From the NCBI GenBank assembly GCA_029258495.1, contig JARHYV010000112.1:1-5419 (forward strand): DNA of 5,419 nt, given 5' to 3'. This document shows, piece by piece, positions 1 through 5,419 of this stretch; the first letter of the stretch is position 1, and each line of letters begins with the position of its first letter. The stretch comes from Faecousia sp. Its GTDB lineage: Bacteria > Bacillota > Clostridia > Oscillospirales > Oscillospiraceae. The notes under the pieces are model-generated. The model was given only the letters and a program-made list of their open reading frames with translations, was not told the DNA's origin and searched no databases. The position numbers were made by a program, and so were the translations under genes.

Positions 1-1290
1 GCCTGCATCACCAAGGACGGCGAGCCCGTTGTTCTGCAGGCTGCTGATATCGAGTCCCACTTCCGCAAGTCCATGGCTGCGGCTGACGGCTTTGTTTCTG
101 CCGGCCCCTACCAGATCACCAAGTATGATCCTGCTACCAGCCAGATCACTCTGGACATCAACCCCAACTACGCTGGTAACTTCGAAGGCCAGAAGCCTTC
201 CATCCAGACCATCGTTATCGTCCGTGCAATGCCCGCTACTTGGGCAGACGCTCTGAAGACCGGCGGTATGGATATGTACGCAAACCTGTCCGAGGGCAAG
301 GAAATCAACACCCTGATGGACATGATCGAGAACGGCGCTCCCTTCACCGCTCTGAAGTTTGACCGTGCAGGCTACGGCAAGCTGCAGTTCCTGTGCGATG
401 TGGGCCCCACTCAGTTCGTTGAGGTTCGTCACGCTGTCGCTCAGCTGCTGAACCGTGAAGAGTTCGTCCAGAAGTTCTGCCAGGGCTGGGGCAACGTCGT
501 GAACGCACCCTACGCAACTGCTATGCAGATGTACAAGGACTCCAAGGACTTCCTGGCTGACAACCTGAACACCTATGCCTACAATGTTGACGGTGCAAAC
601 GCTGAGCTGGATGCCGGCGGCTGGACTCTGAATGAAAAGGGCGCACAGTGGGATGGCAACGGTCTGCGCTACAAGGATGTCACCGATCTGGATGTGAACA
701 AGGATGGCTGCATCGAGGTTGACGGCAAGCAGCTGCTGCCTCTGCGCATCGACTGGTTCAGCACCGACAACAACCCTGTTTCTGACCTGCTGTCCATCAT
801 GCTGGCAGAGTCTGATGCAGTGAAGAAGTCCGGCATGGAGATCGTAAAGACCACCGGCGACTTCAACGGCGTTCTGAATGCAATCTACCACAGAGATGGC
901 GATGGCAAGAAGGTTCCTCCCGAGTACGGCATGCTGAACCTGGCTACCGGCTGGAACTCCTCCATCTATGACTACTCCTTCACTTGGACGGATGACGAGG
1001 CTAAGGTCGCTCAGGGCTTTAACGGCAACTACCTGTTCGATATGGGCGAAGGCGGTCTGGATGACCTGTCCATGAGAATGGTCTATGATGTCAAGCCCGG
1101 CGAGTACGAGAAGTATCTGGATCTGTGGCAGAAGTATATTGTTCGTTGGAACGAGATGCTCCCCGAGATCCCCCTGTACAGCAACATCTATGTGACTGCT
1201 GTTCCCACTTGGCTGGAAGGCTACGAGCAGAACTCCTTCTGGGATTTCGCCCGTGCAATCGTCTACGCATCTATCCCCAGCGCACAGTAA
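1..1290 (+). CDS. oppA: Peptide ABC transporter substrate-binding protein (SBP_bac_5 family), 3' part only
   Basis: The frame is open from base 1 and ends at TAA 1288-1290, giving the last 429 residues; the signal peptide and N-terminal lobe lie upstream of the window. Family members bind peptides outside the membrane and deliver them to the OppBC channel. Family hallmarks seen are the FVSAGPYQI segment followed by a 'NPNYAG..EGQKPSIQ' stretch (about 85-210), the VRHAVAQLLNREEFV helix (about 424-468, equivalent to the usual 'vRqAi.yaiDr' region), and a C-terminal LPEIPLYSN segment (about 1159-1185). The usual family length is roughly 530-600 residues, so about a quarter is missing. Residues at 691-726 (DVNKDGCIEVDG) resemble a calcium-binding EF-hand/dockerin loop. 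An in-frame ATG at 73 is internal and not the true start. The gene is first in the visible operon and is followed by a terminator-like hairpin. The dpp name would fit equally well, since the substrate is not readable. Confidence 0.93.
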   Translation, partial: ACITKDGEPVVLQAADIESHFRKSMAAADGFVSAGPYQITKYDPATSQITLDINPNYAGNFEGQKPSIQTIVIVRAMPATWADALKTGGMDMYANLSEGKEINTLMDMIENGAPFTALKFDRAGYGKLQFLCDVGPTQFVEVRHAVAQLLNREEFVQKFCQGWGNVVNAPYATAMQMYKDSKDFLADNLNTYAYNVDGANAELDAGGWTLNEKGAQWDGNGLRYKDVTDLDVNKDGCIEVDGKQLLPLRIDWFSTDNNPVSDLLSIMLAESDAVKKSGMEIVKTTGDFNGVLNAIYHRDGDGKKVPPEYGMLNLATGWNSSIYDYSFTWTDDEAKVAQGFNGNYLFDMGEGGLDDLSMRMVYDVKPGEYEKYLDLWQKYIVRWNEMLPEIPLYSNIYVTAVPTWLEGYEQNSFWDFARAIVYASIPSAQ

Positions 1291-1307
1291 TTTGATCCCT
1301 GTGTAAC

Positions 1308-1406
1308 CGGATGGGGACGGGCAAAAAAGTCCGTCCCCATTTTCGTACCGCAGGTGTTTCTGAAAAATCTCGGAGGCAGCTGCGGTATGAAAATGGGCCC
1401 CATTCG
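1308..1406 (+). promoter_or_regulatory. Candidate RNA switch: long stem competing with the terminator
   Basis: CCCATTTTCGTACCGCAG (1336-1353) pairs with CTGCGGTATGAAAATGGG (1380-1397) over 18 consecutive positions, with one G-U pair (1345/1388) and a 26-nt loop. Its left arm overlaps the 3' arm of the terminator hairpin (1336-1340), so the two structures exclude each other. When the long stem forms, the freed CGGATGGGG (1308-1316) can pair with CCCCATTCG (1398-1406), directly beside it, over nine positions including one G-U. This is the layout of a terminator/antiterminator pair. No known riboswitch or T-box consensus is recognised in the loop, so the trigger, if any, is unknown. A purely structural or mRNA-stabilising role, or a small palindromic repeat element, remains possible. 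Confidence 0.5.
1311..1343 (+). terminator. Terminator-like hairpin after oppA, possibly leaky or regulated
   Basis: ATGGGGACGG at 1311-1320 is perfectly complementary to CCGTCCCCAT at 1331-1340. The stem can close further with a G-U pair (1321/1330) and a C-G pair (1322/1329), leaving a six-A loop (1323-1328). It begins 20 nt after the oppA stop and runs into TTTT (1340-1343), a short U tract. The form is that of a weak intrinsic terminator, or of a 3' stabilising hairpin that keeps binding-protein mRNA more abundant than permease mRNA, as is common in such operons. Its 3' arm is shared with a competing stem downstream, so it may be conditional. Confidence 0.7.
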
Positions 1407-1423
1407 AACGATTAACCCAAGAT

Positions 1424-1450
1424 CGGCCCAGACTGAATTGGTTTGGGCCG
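1424..1450 (+). promoter_or_regulatory. Hairpin just upstream of oppB
   Basis: CGGCCCAGAC (1424-1433) pairs with GTTTGGGCCG (1441-1450) through ten positions including one G-U, with a 7-nt loop (1434-1440). It is followed by TATTATG rather than a U run, so it is not a convincing terminator. It ends 18 nt before the oppB ribosome site. The arm GGCCCA (1425-1430) can instead pair with an upstream TGGGCC (1394-1399), which links this hairpin to the larger switch-like structure. It may modulate oppB translation or protect a processed 5' end; both are inference. Confidence 0.45.
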
Positions 1451-1467
1451 TATTATGCCGAAAAAAC

Positions 1468-1477
1468 GGAAGGTGAT
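1468..1477 (+). promoter_or_regulatory. Ribosome binding site that selects the TTG start of oppB
   Basis: GGAAGGTGAT matches the anti-Shine-Dalgarno core (AGGTGAT) and places a TTG codon at 1482, with 6 nt between the end of AGGTG and the codon. The upstream candidates, TTG 1443 and ATG 1455, have no comparable site. Starting at 1482 also gives the family-typical N-terminus (M)SKYIVKRLAY, with membrane helix 1 following at once. Confidence 0.72.
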
Positions 1478-1481
1478 TTAT

Positions 1482-2501
1482 TTGAGTAAATATATCGTAA
1501 AGCGTCTGGCCTACATCGTGGTGGTTTTCTTCATCACCTCTTTCCTGATGTACGGTTTGTTCAGCTTGATCCCCTCTGATCCAGCCCGTGTTCAGCTGGA
1601 GCCGCTGAAGACCTCCCTGAAACCGGAAGTTTATCAGCAGAAATATGAAGAATTGCGTGACCAGATGGGTCTGGATGATCCCATCGTGGTTCGTTATGCC
1701 CGATGGATGGGCTTTGCGCCGGATAAGCAGACCGGCGAATACGACGGCATGCTGCAGGGCAACTTCGGTTACTCTCTGCTGCGCCAGAAGGATTGCGTGG
1801 ATGTCATCAAGACACCCATGGGCAATACCATCATGTTCAATATCTTTGCCACCGCTCTGACCCTGCTGATCACCATCCCCGTGGGTATCTGGTGTGCGGT
1901 TCACAAGGGCAGCGCACTGGATCAGGGTGTTCAGGCATTTACCATTCTGGGCTACTCCCTGCCTCAGTATATCATTGCACTGATCTTCATTTTCGTCTTT
2001 GCAGTGGTTCTGCGCTGGTTCCCGGTCGGCGGCGCCGCCACCCCCGGCAGCACCTACACCGGCATGCGTGAGTTCACGGATCGTCTGTACTACATGGCTC
2101 TGCCCATTCTGGTCAGCGTCTTTGGCGCACTGGGCGGAATGAGCCGTTATGTCCGTGCAGCCATGATCGATGCACTGAGCATGGACTGCATCCGTACTGC
2201 TCGCGCCAAGGGTGTCAAGGAGCGTGTCGTGATCTACTCCCACGCATGGCGCAATGCACTGCTGCCTGTCGTTACTTCCATTATTGGTTGGTTCCTGGGT
2301 GTTTTCTCCGGATCTCTGATCCTGGAGAATGTGTTCGGCCTGAACGGTATGGGCGCACTGTACATCAAGGCTCTGAACGGTAACGATGCCGAGCTATGTC
2401 TGGCGATCCAGATGTTCTATACCGTCATCTCCCTGCTGGGCAACCTTGTGACGGATCTGGCGTATGGTTTCGTGGATCCCAGAGTCCGCGTAAATAAGTA
2501 A
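1482..2501 (+). CDS. oppB: Peptide ABC transporter permease OppB/DppB
   Basis: The first of two channel-forming membrane subunits, 339 residues, normal for the family (about 305-340). Six membrane segments are visible at roughly residues 8-30, 117-139, 152-177, 203-220, 263-281 and 305-327. The long external loop after helix 1 carries the usual 'MGLDDPIVVRYARWM' and 'QGNFGYSL' signatures (about residues 60-95). The cytoplasmic EAA loop, which docks the ATPase, is DCIRTARAKG at 235-244 followed by HAWRNALLP to 262. The C-terminus FVDPRVR is also typical. The TTG start at 1482 is chosen for its ribosome site; an alternative start at ATG 1455 would add nine residues (MPKKRKVIY). The stop is TAA 2499-2501, and the next gene's ribosome site overlaps it, so oppB and oppC are cotranscribed and probably translationally coupled. 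The oligopeptide or dipeptide assignment is uncertain. Confidence 0.93.
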   Translation: MSKYIVKRLAYIVVVFFITSFLMYGLFSLIPSDPARVQLEPLKTSLKPEVYQQKYEELRDQMGLDDPIVVRYARWMGFAPDKQTGEYDGMLQGNFGYSLLRQKDCVDVIKTPMGNTIMFNIFATALTLLITIPVGIWCAVHKGSALDQGVQAFTILGYSLPQYIIALIFIFVFAVVLRWFPVGGAATPGSTYTGMREFTDRLYYMALPILVSVFGALGGMSRYVRAAMIDALSMDCIRTARAKGVKERVVIYSHAWRNALLPVVTSIIGWFLGVFSGSLILENVFGLNGMGALYIKALNGNDAELCLAIQMFYTVISLLGNLVTDLAYGFVDPRVRVNK

Positions 2502-2506
2502 GGAGG
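2500..2506 (+). promoter_or_regulatory. Ribosome binding site for oppC overlapping the oppB stop codon
   Basis: AAGGAGG at 2500-2506 shares two bases with the oppB TAA stop and lies 8 nt before ATG 2515. This supports ATG 2515 over the in-frame GTG at 2506, which overlaps the ribosome site itself. The arrangement favours coupled translation of the two permeases. Confidence 0.85.
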
Positions 2507-2514
2507 TGCCGAGA

Positions 2515-4419
2515 ATGTCTAAAAACAAGAAAACAAGCACCATCGGCGCAGCCTTTGCCCGGATGTTCGGTTTGAAGAAACAGGAGCGCAGTTTCATGGA
2601 AGAAGAGGCTCTGCAGAGCCCCGGCCGTGTCGCTGCCCGCAACTTCTTCCACCGTCCCACCGCTGTGTTCGGTCTGGTGGTATTTGTAGCCATCTTCATT
2701 CTGGTTATGGTCGGCCCCTACTTCATGCCCATCGATCTGGGTCATGCCGACTCCAACCTTGCAAACATTGCTCCCGGCAACAATATGATGTCCGTCCCCA
2801 AGGAAATGCTCAAAGAGGGTGTTGCGGATATCGCCGCAGGATCTACTTATGGTATCGGTCTGTCCAATGCCGGCAAGATCTATACTTGGGGCTACACCAA
2901 GGTTTCCAACACCATCGATCTGAAGGATGTTCCCAAGGAACTGGCAGACGGTGAAGTGGATGTGCGGTTCATGGCGGCAGGTCTTGACCACGCCGTGGCC
3001 ATCGATGACAAGAACAATTTCTACTTCTGGGGCAACGATCGTCTGTTCCAGAACCAGTATGAGCAGAATGCCGATCTGATGCGTGCGCTGATGATGGGCA
3101 ATCTGAAGGTCAAGCAGCTGGAAGCCGGTAACCAGTTTACCGTCCTTCTGGATGAAGAAGGCAATGTCTATGCATGGGGTAATGCCTCTGTTGCGGATCT
3201 GGACTGCCGGAATGCCGAGCGTGAGGAAGAGGGCATGGATCACAAGCCCCGTAAGTATCAGGGCAACATCGAGAAGATCGCTGTTACCTCCAATGCTTAC
3301 ATCGCACTGCTGAAGGACGGCACCGTCGCCTATACCGGTCTGAAGGGCGAGTCCCCTCTGGCTGCCAACCTGCCCAAGGAGCTGACCAACGGCTCCGTGA
3401 AGGTGGTGGATATCGCCGCTACCTCTCAGGCTGTTGCAGCCGTTGACGATACCGGCAAGGTGTGGGTATGGGGCGTTGCCACCCACGGTGAAAAGACTGT
3501 CCCCGAGATGCCCGCCAAGCCTGTCAAGCTCTACGGCGGTCGGTTCCATGTAACTGCCCTGCTGGAGAACGGTGATGTGTTCTCCTGGGGTGACGATATG
3601 TACGGTCAGACCGAAGTGCCTGCATCCGTTCAGAATGCCACGATCACCAATCTGTTCAGCGGCGGCTATCAGAACTATGTTGTCACCGATGACGGCAGTG
3701 TTGAAAGCTGGGGTCTGAGAGGTTTCCTGTGCGGCACTGACGAGCAGGGGCGTGACCTGTTTGCCCGTATTGTAAACGGTGGTAAGACCACCATGACTGT
3801 CGGCGGCATTGCCGTTGTGATCTCCACCATCATCGGTGTCGTTCTGGGTGGTCTTGCAGGCTACTTCGGCGGCAACATCGATATCGTCCTCAGCCGTATC
3901 GCTGAGGTTCTGGGCGGCATGCCCTTCCTGCCCTTCGCACTGATCCTTTCGGCGATCATCCCGAAGGAAGTTACGGTAACCCAAAGAATGTATATCATCA
4001 TGTGTGTTCTGGGCGTCCTGAGCTGGGTCGGTACATTCCGACTGGTTCGTGCTCAGATCTTCAGCCAGAGAGAGCAGGAGTATGTTACTGCTGCAAAGGC
4101 TCTGGGTGTATCCGAGGGTACGATCCTGCGCAAGCACATCATCCCCAATGTTATGAGCGTGCTGCTGGTTTCCATCACCCTGTCTTTCGCAACCTGCATG
4201 CTGACCGAGGCAAGCCTGTCCTATCTGGGCTTCGGCATCACTGCACCGACTCCCACCTGGGGCAATATGCTCAACACTGCAAACGACTCCATCGTCATTC
4301 AGCAGTACTGGTGGCGCTGGGTGTTCCCCTCGGCAATCTTCGGCCTTTGCACCATCTGCATCAACCTGATGGGCGACGGTCTGCGGGATGCGCTTGATCC
4401 CAAGAGCAACGGTCGTTAA
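2515..4419 (+). CDS. oppC: OppC/DppC permease carrying an in-loop seven-repeat RCC1-like propeller
   Basis: The second channel subunit of the importer, at 634 residues about twice the usual ~300. Residues 1-50 are a positively charged cytoplasmic tail, including the OppC_N-like RVAARNFFHRP stretch, and helix 1 is about 51-71. The usual post-helix segment is recognisable as 'HADSNLANIAP' (77-87). Then come seven RCC1-type repeats (about 94-400), after which the canonical permease resumes at GTDEQGRDLFARIVNG (407-422). Further membrane segments are at about 428-451, 468-483, 492-510, 546-570 and 601-618. The EAA loop is EYVTAAKALGVSEGTILRKH (522-541), followed by IIPN, and the C-terminus GDGLRDALDPK is typical. 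The reading frame is continuous and codon use matches the neighbours, so this looks like a real fused protein and not a join error. By family topology the insert faces outside the membrane. Its role is unknown; I infer binding-protein docking, substrate gating or attachment to another surface protein. Confidence 0.93.
   Translation: MSKNKKTSTIGAAFARMFGLKKQERSFMEEEALQSPGRVAARNFFHRPTAVFGLVVFVAIFILVMVGPYFMPIDLGHADSNLANIAPGNNMMSVPKEMLKEGVADIAAGSTYGIGLSNAGKIYTWGYTKVSNTIDLKDVPKELADGEVDVRFMAAGLDHAVAIDDKNNFYFWGNDRLFQNQYEQNADLMRALMMGNLKVKQLEAGNQFTVLLDEEGNVYAWGNASVADLDCRNAEREEEGMDHKPRKYQGNIEKIAVTSNAYIALLKDGTVAYTGLKGESPLAANLPKELTNGSVKVVDIAATSQAVAAVDDTGKVWVWGVATHGEKTVPEMPAKPVKLYGGRFHVTALLENGDVFSWGDDMYGQTEVPASVQNATITNLFSGGYQNYVVTDDGSVESWGLRGFLCGTDEQGRDLFARIVNGGKTTMTVGGIAVVISTIIGVVLGGLAGYFGGNIDIVLSRIAEVLGGMPFLPFALILSAIIPKEVTVTQRMYIIMCVLGVLSWVGTFRLVRAQIFSQREQEYVTAAKALGVSEGTILRKHIIPNVMSVLLVSITLSFATCMLTEASLSYLGFGITAPTPTWGNMLNTANDSIVIQQYWWRWVFPSAIFGLCTICINLMGDGLRDALDPKSNGR
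2794..3714 (+). other. Seven RCC1-like repeats inserted in OppC (predicted beta-propeller domain)
   Basis: Each repeat follows the bacterial RCC1 pattern: a VP-type linker, then 'I-AAG--H--AL--DG-VY-WG'. Core units in OppC numbering are 103-126 (ADIAAGSTYGIGL..GKIYTWG), 150-173, 199-222, 252-275, 297-320, 337-359 and 377-400. The Trp-Gly pair ends six of the seven; unit 4 has Thr-Gly instead. Linkers recur as SVPKEM (93), DVPKEL (138), NLPKEL (285), TVPEMP (328) and EVPASV (367). Seven units are the number needed to close one RCC1-type propeller. Spacing runs from 40 to 53 residues, the longest interval being between units 3 and 4. Known relatives with this fold include eukaryotic RCC1 and the secreted Streptomyces inhibitor BLIP-II, both protein-binding propellers. 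A protein-binding role here is inference. Confidence 0.9.
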
Positions 4420-4424
4420 GGAGG
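4418..4424 (+). promoter_or_regulatory. Ribosome binding site for oppD overlapping the oppC stop codon
   Basis: AAGGAGG at 4418-4424 shares bases with the TAA stop of oppC (4417-4419) and sits 7 nt before ATG 4432. It repeats the stop/ribosome-site overlap seen between oppB and oppC, again pointing to coupled translation. Confidence 0.85.
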
Positions 4425-4431
4425 TAGAATT

Positions 4432-5419
4432 ATGGCTTTACTCGAAACAAAAAATCTGCATACCTTCTTTACCACCCGCCGTGGCATTGTCAAGGCGGTC
4501 AACGGTGTGTCTTATTCCATCGAGCCCGGTAAAACACTGGGCATCGTTGGTGAGTCTGGTTCCGGCAAGTCCGTTTCCGCAATGAGCATCCTGAGATTGC
4601 TCGACGGCAACGGCTATGTGGACTCCGGCGAGATCCTGTTCGATGGCAAGGATATGACTACTATCTCCACCAGCGAGATGAACCATATCCGCGGCAACGA
4701 CATCTCCGTTATTTTCCAGGAGCCCATGACGGCTCTGAACCCTGTTTTCTCCATCGAGCGTCAGCTGTCCGAACCCTTCATCATCCACCGCGGTATGAGC
4801 AAGAAGGAGGCAGCTCAGGCTGCCGTTAAGATGCTGGCCGATGTTAAGATCCCCAACCCCGAGGTGGTCGTGAAACAGTATCCCCATCAGCTGTCCGGCG
4901 GTATGCGTCAGCGTGTGATGATCGCAATCGCACTGGCATGTGAGCCCAAGCTGCTGATCGCCGATGAGCCCACCACCGCACTGGATGTTACCATTCAGGC
5001 ACAGATCCTGCACCTGATGAACACCCTGAAGAAGGAGCGCGGCACTGCCATCATGTTCATCACCCACGATCTGGGCGTTATCAATCAGATGGCCGACGAT
5101 GTGGCAGTCATGTACTGCGGTCAGGTGGTGGAGCATGTCCCCGCAAAGGAGCTGTTCGGCGGCTCCGGGAAGTTCTCCCACCCCTACACCGAGGGTCTGC
5201 TGGCATCCGTTCCCAAGCTCGATACCACAGCAAAGCGTCTGGACGCAATTCCCGGCGCCGTTCCCCATCCCCTTGACCTGCCCAAGGGCTGCAAGTTTGG
5301 CCCCCGCTGCAAGTACTGCACCGAGAAGTGCAGAGAGCAGGAGCCTGAGCTGGTCAGCGTAGGCGAGGGTCACGAGATCCGGTGTTTCTATCCGGAGAAG
5401 GAGGCTCGCCATGGAAAAT
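4432..5419 (+). CDS. oppD: Peptide ABC transporter ATPase OppD/DppD, running off the right edge
   Basis: A cytoplasmic ATPase that energises peptide import, with 329 codons visible and no stop in the window. All catalytic motifs are intact: Walker A GESGSGKS (40-47), Q-loop Gln96 in FQEPMTALNP, signature LSGGMRQR (154-161), Walker B LLIADEP (174-180) with catalytic Glu179, D-loop ALDVT (183-187) and switch His212 in ITHDLG. The C-terminal Oligo_HPY-type region has 'PLDLPKGCKFGPRC' and cysteines at 287, 293, 296, 300 and 318. The conserved four (287, 293, 300, 318) match the positions that hold a [4Fe-4S] cluster in some Opp/Dpp ATPases; Cys296 is extra. It normally pairs with OppF, whose start appears at 5411. 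The protein is close to its natural end: a stop would form at 5419-5421 if the next two bases are AA, AG or GA. Confidence 0.95.
   Translation, partial: MALLETKNLHTFFTTRRGIVKAVNGVSYSIEPGKTLGIVGESGSGKSVSAMSILRLLDGNGYVDSGEILFDGKDMTTISTSEMNHIRGNDISVIFQEPMTALNPVFSIERQLSEPFIIHRGMSKKEAAQAAVKMLADVKIPNPEVVVKQYPHQLSGGMRQRVMIAIALACEPKLLIADEPTTALDVTIQAQILHLMNTLKKERGTAIMFITHDLGVINQMADDVAVMYCGQVVEHVPAKELFGGSGKFSHPYTEGLLASVPKLDTTAKRLDAIPGAVPHPLDLPKGCKFGPRCKYCTEKCREQEPELVSVGEGHEIRCFYPEKEARHGK
5398..5404 (+). promoter_or_regulatory. Ribosome binding site for the downstream ATPase gene
   Basis: AAGGAGG, the same sequence used for oppC and oppD, lies inside the end of the oppD coding frame, 6 nt before ATG 5411 in another frame. 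It is the main evidence that a new gene begins at the window edge. Confidence 0.75.
5411..5419 (+). CDS. Probable start of the second ATPase gene (oppF/dppF), three codons only
   Basis: ATG GAA AAT (Met-Glu-Asn) begins in frame 2 behind a perfect AAGGAGG site, within the last codons of oppD. In opp/dpp operons the gene after oppD is usually oppF, the partner ATPase. That identity rests only on position and the start signal, because too little of the protein is in the window. Confidence 0.55.

Noticed and set aside
73..1290. ATG 73 as the true start of the binding protein gene.
   Set aside because: The frame is open to base 1 with family-like sequence before it, there is no ribosome site, and a protein starting there would lack the signal peptide and first lobe.
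1451..1456. TATTAT as a possible -10 box for a separate oppB promoter.
   Set aside because: No -35-like hexamer lies 16-18 nt upstream (the bases there are CCAGAC-like), and the site abuts a hairpin arm. One AT-rich hexamer is not enough.
1455..1475. MPKKRKV, identical to the SV40 nuclear localisation signal, if oppB began at ATG 1455.
   Set aside because: It is probably untranslated leader: the codons coincide with the A/G-rich ribosome site before TTG 1482. Chance explains the match better than any host-targeting role for a bacterial membrane permease.
1263..2243. A 326-codon minus-strand open frame spanning the gap and most of oppB.
   Set aside because: It crosses the hairpin-rich gap and has a His/Gln/Asp-rich composition with no motif, so I treat it as antisense shadow.
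2760..3740. The possibility that the long oppC is an assembly chimera of an RCC1 gene and a permease gene.
   Set aside because: The frame is uninterrupted through both junctions, the codon style is the same inside and outside, the repeats number exactly a full propeller, and neither permease half is missing a core motif. Read-level checking would still be worthwhile.
2425..4137. A 570-codon open frame on the minus strand across oppC.
   Set aside because: Its product is rich in His, Gln, Asp and Gly without any domain, as expected from reading CTG/ATC/GCC-biased codons backwards. The plus strand carries a clear protein in the same place.
4438..5412. A 324-codon minus-strand open frame across oppD.
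   Set aside because: A mirror of the strongly biased oppD codons. The plus frame has all ABC ATPase motifs, and the minus frame shows no recognisable protein features.

Overview
The window is one stretch of a peptide-uptake ABC transporter operon, all on the + strand, in the order substrate-binding protein (3' part only), permease oppB, permease oppC, ATPase oppD (lacking at most its last codons), and the first three codons of a probable second ATPase, oppF. The strong AAGGAGG-type ribosome sites, tight gene packing, TTG start and CTG/ATC/TCC/CCC-rich codon use suggest a moderately GC-rich Firmicute. A gut Clostridia member (Oscillospiraceae, Faecalibacterium-like) is my best guess, from codon style and not from any search.

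Layout: 1-1290 encodes the C-terminal ~429 residues of an SBP_bac_5 (OppA/DppA type) binding protein. The 191-nt gap at 1291-1481 is the only sizeable non-coding stretch, and it is full of inverted repeats. A terminator-like hairpin (1311-1340) overlaps an 18-bp alternative stem (1336-1353 with 1380-1397), and a further hairpin (1424-1450) lies just before oppB. oppB (1482-2501, TTG start), oppC (2515-4419) and oppD (4432 to the edge) follow with 12-13 nt gaps, and oppF begins at 5411 inside the end of oppD.

The striking feature is oppC. It encodes 634 residues where the family normally has about 300. The extra ~300 residues are seven RCC1-like repeats, enough for one complete seven-bladed beta-propeller. 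They sit in frame between the first membrane helix and the conserved GTDxxGRD motif, in a loop expected to face outside the cell. Both permease halves, with membrane helices and EAA loop, are intact around it. The result would be a peptide importer with a built-in extracytoplasmic propeller next to the binding-protein docking face.

Together the genes should form an OppA-OppBC-OppDF importer: the binding protein captures peptide outside, OppB and OppC form the channel, and OppD with OppF hydrolyse ATP in the cytoplasm. The hairpins after oppA would let the binding protein be made in excess of the membrane parts, possibly under conditional control. Whether the substrate is oligopeptide, dipeptide or something else cannot be read from this sequence.
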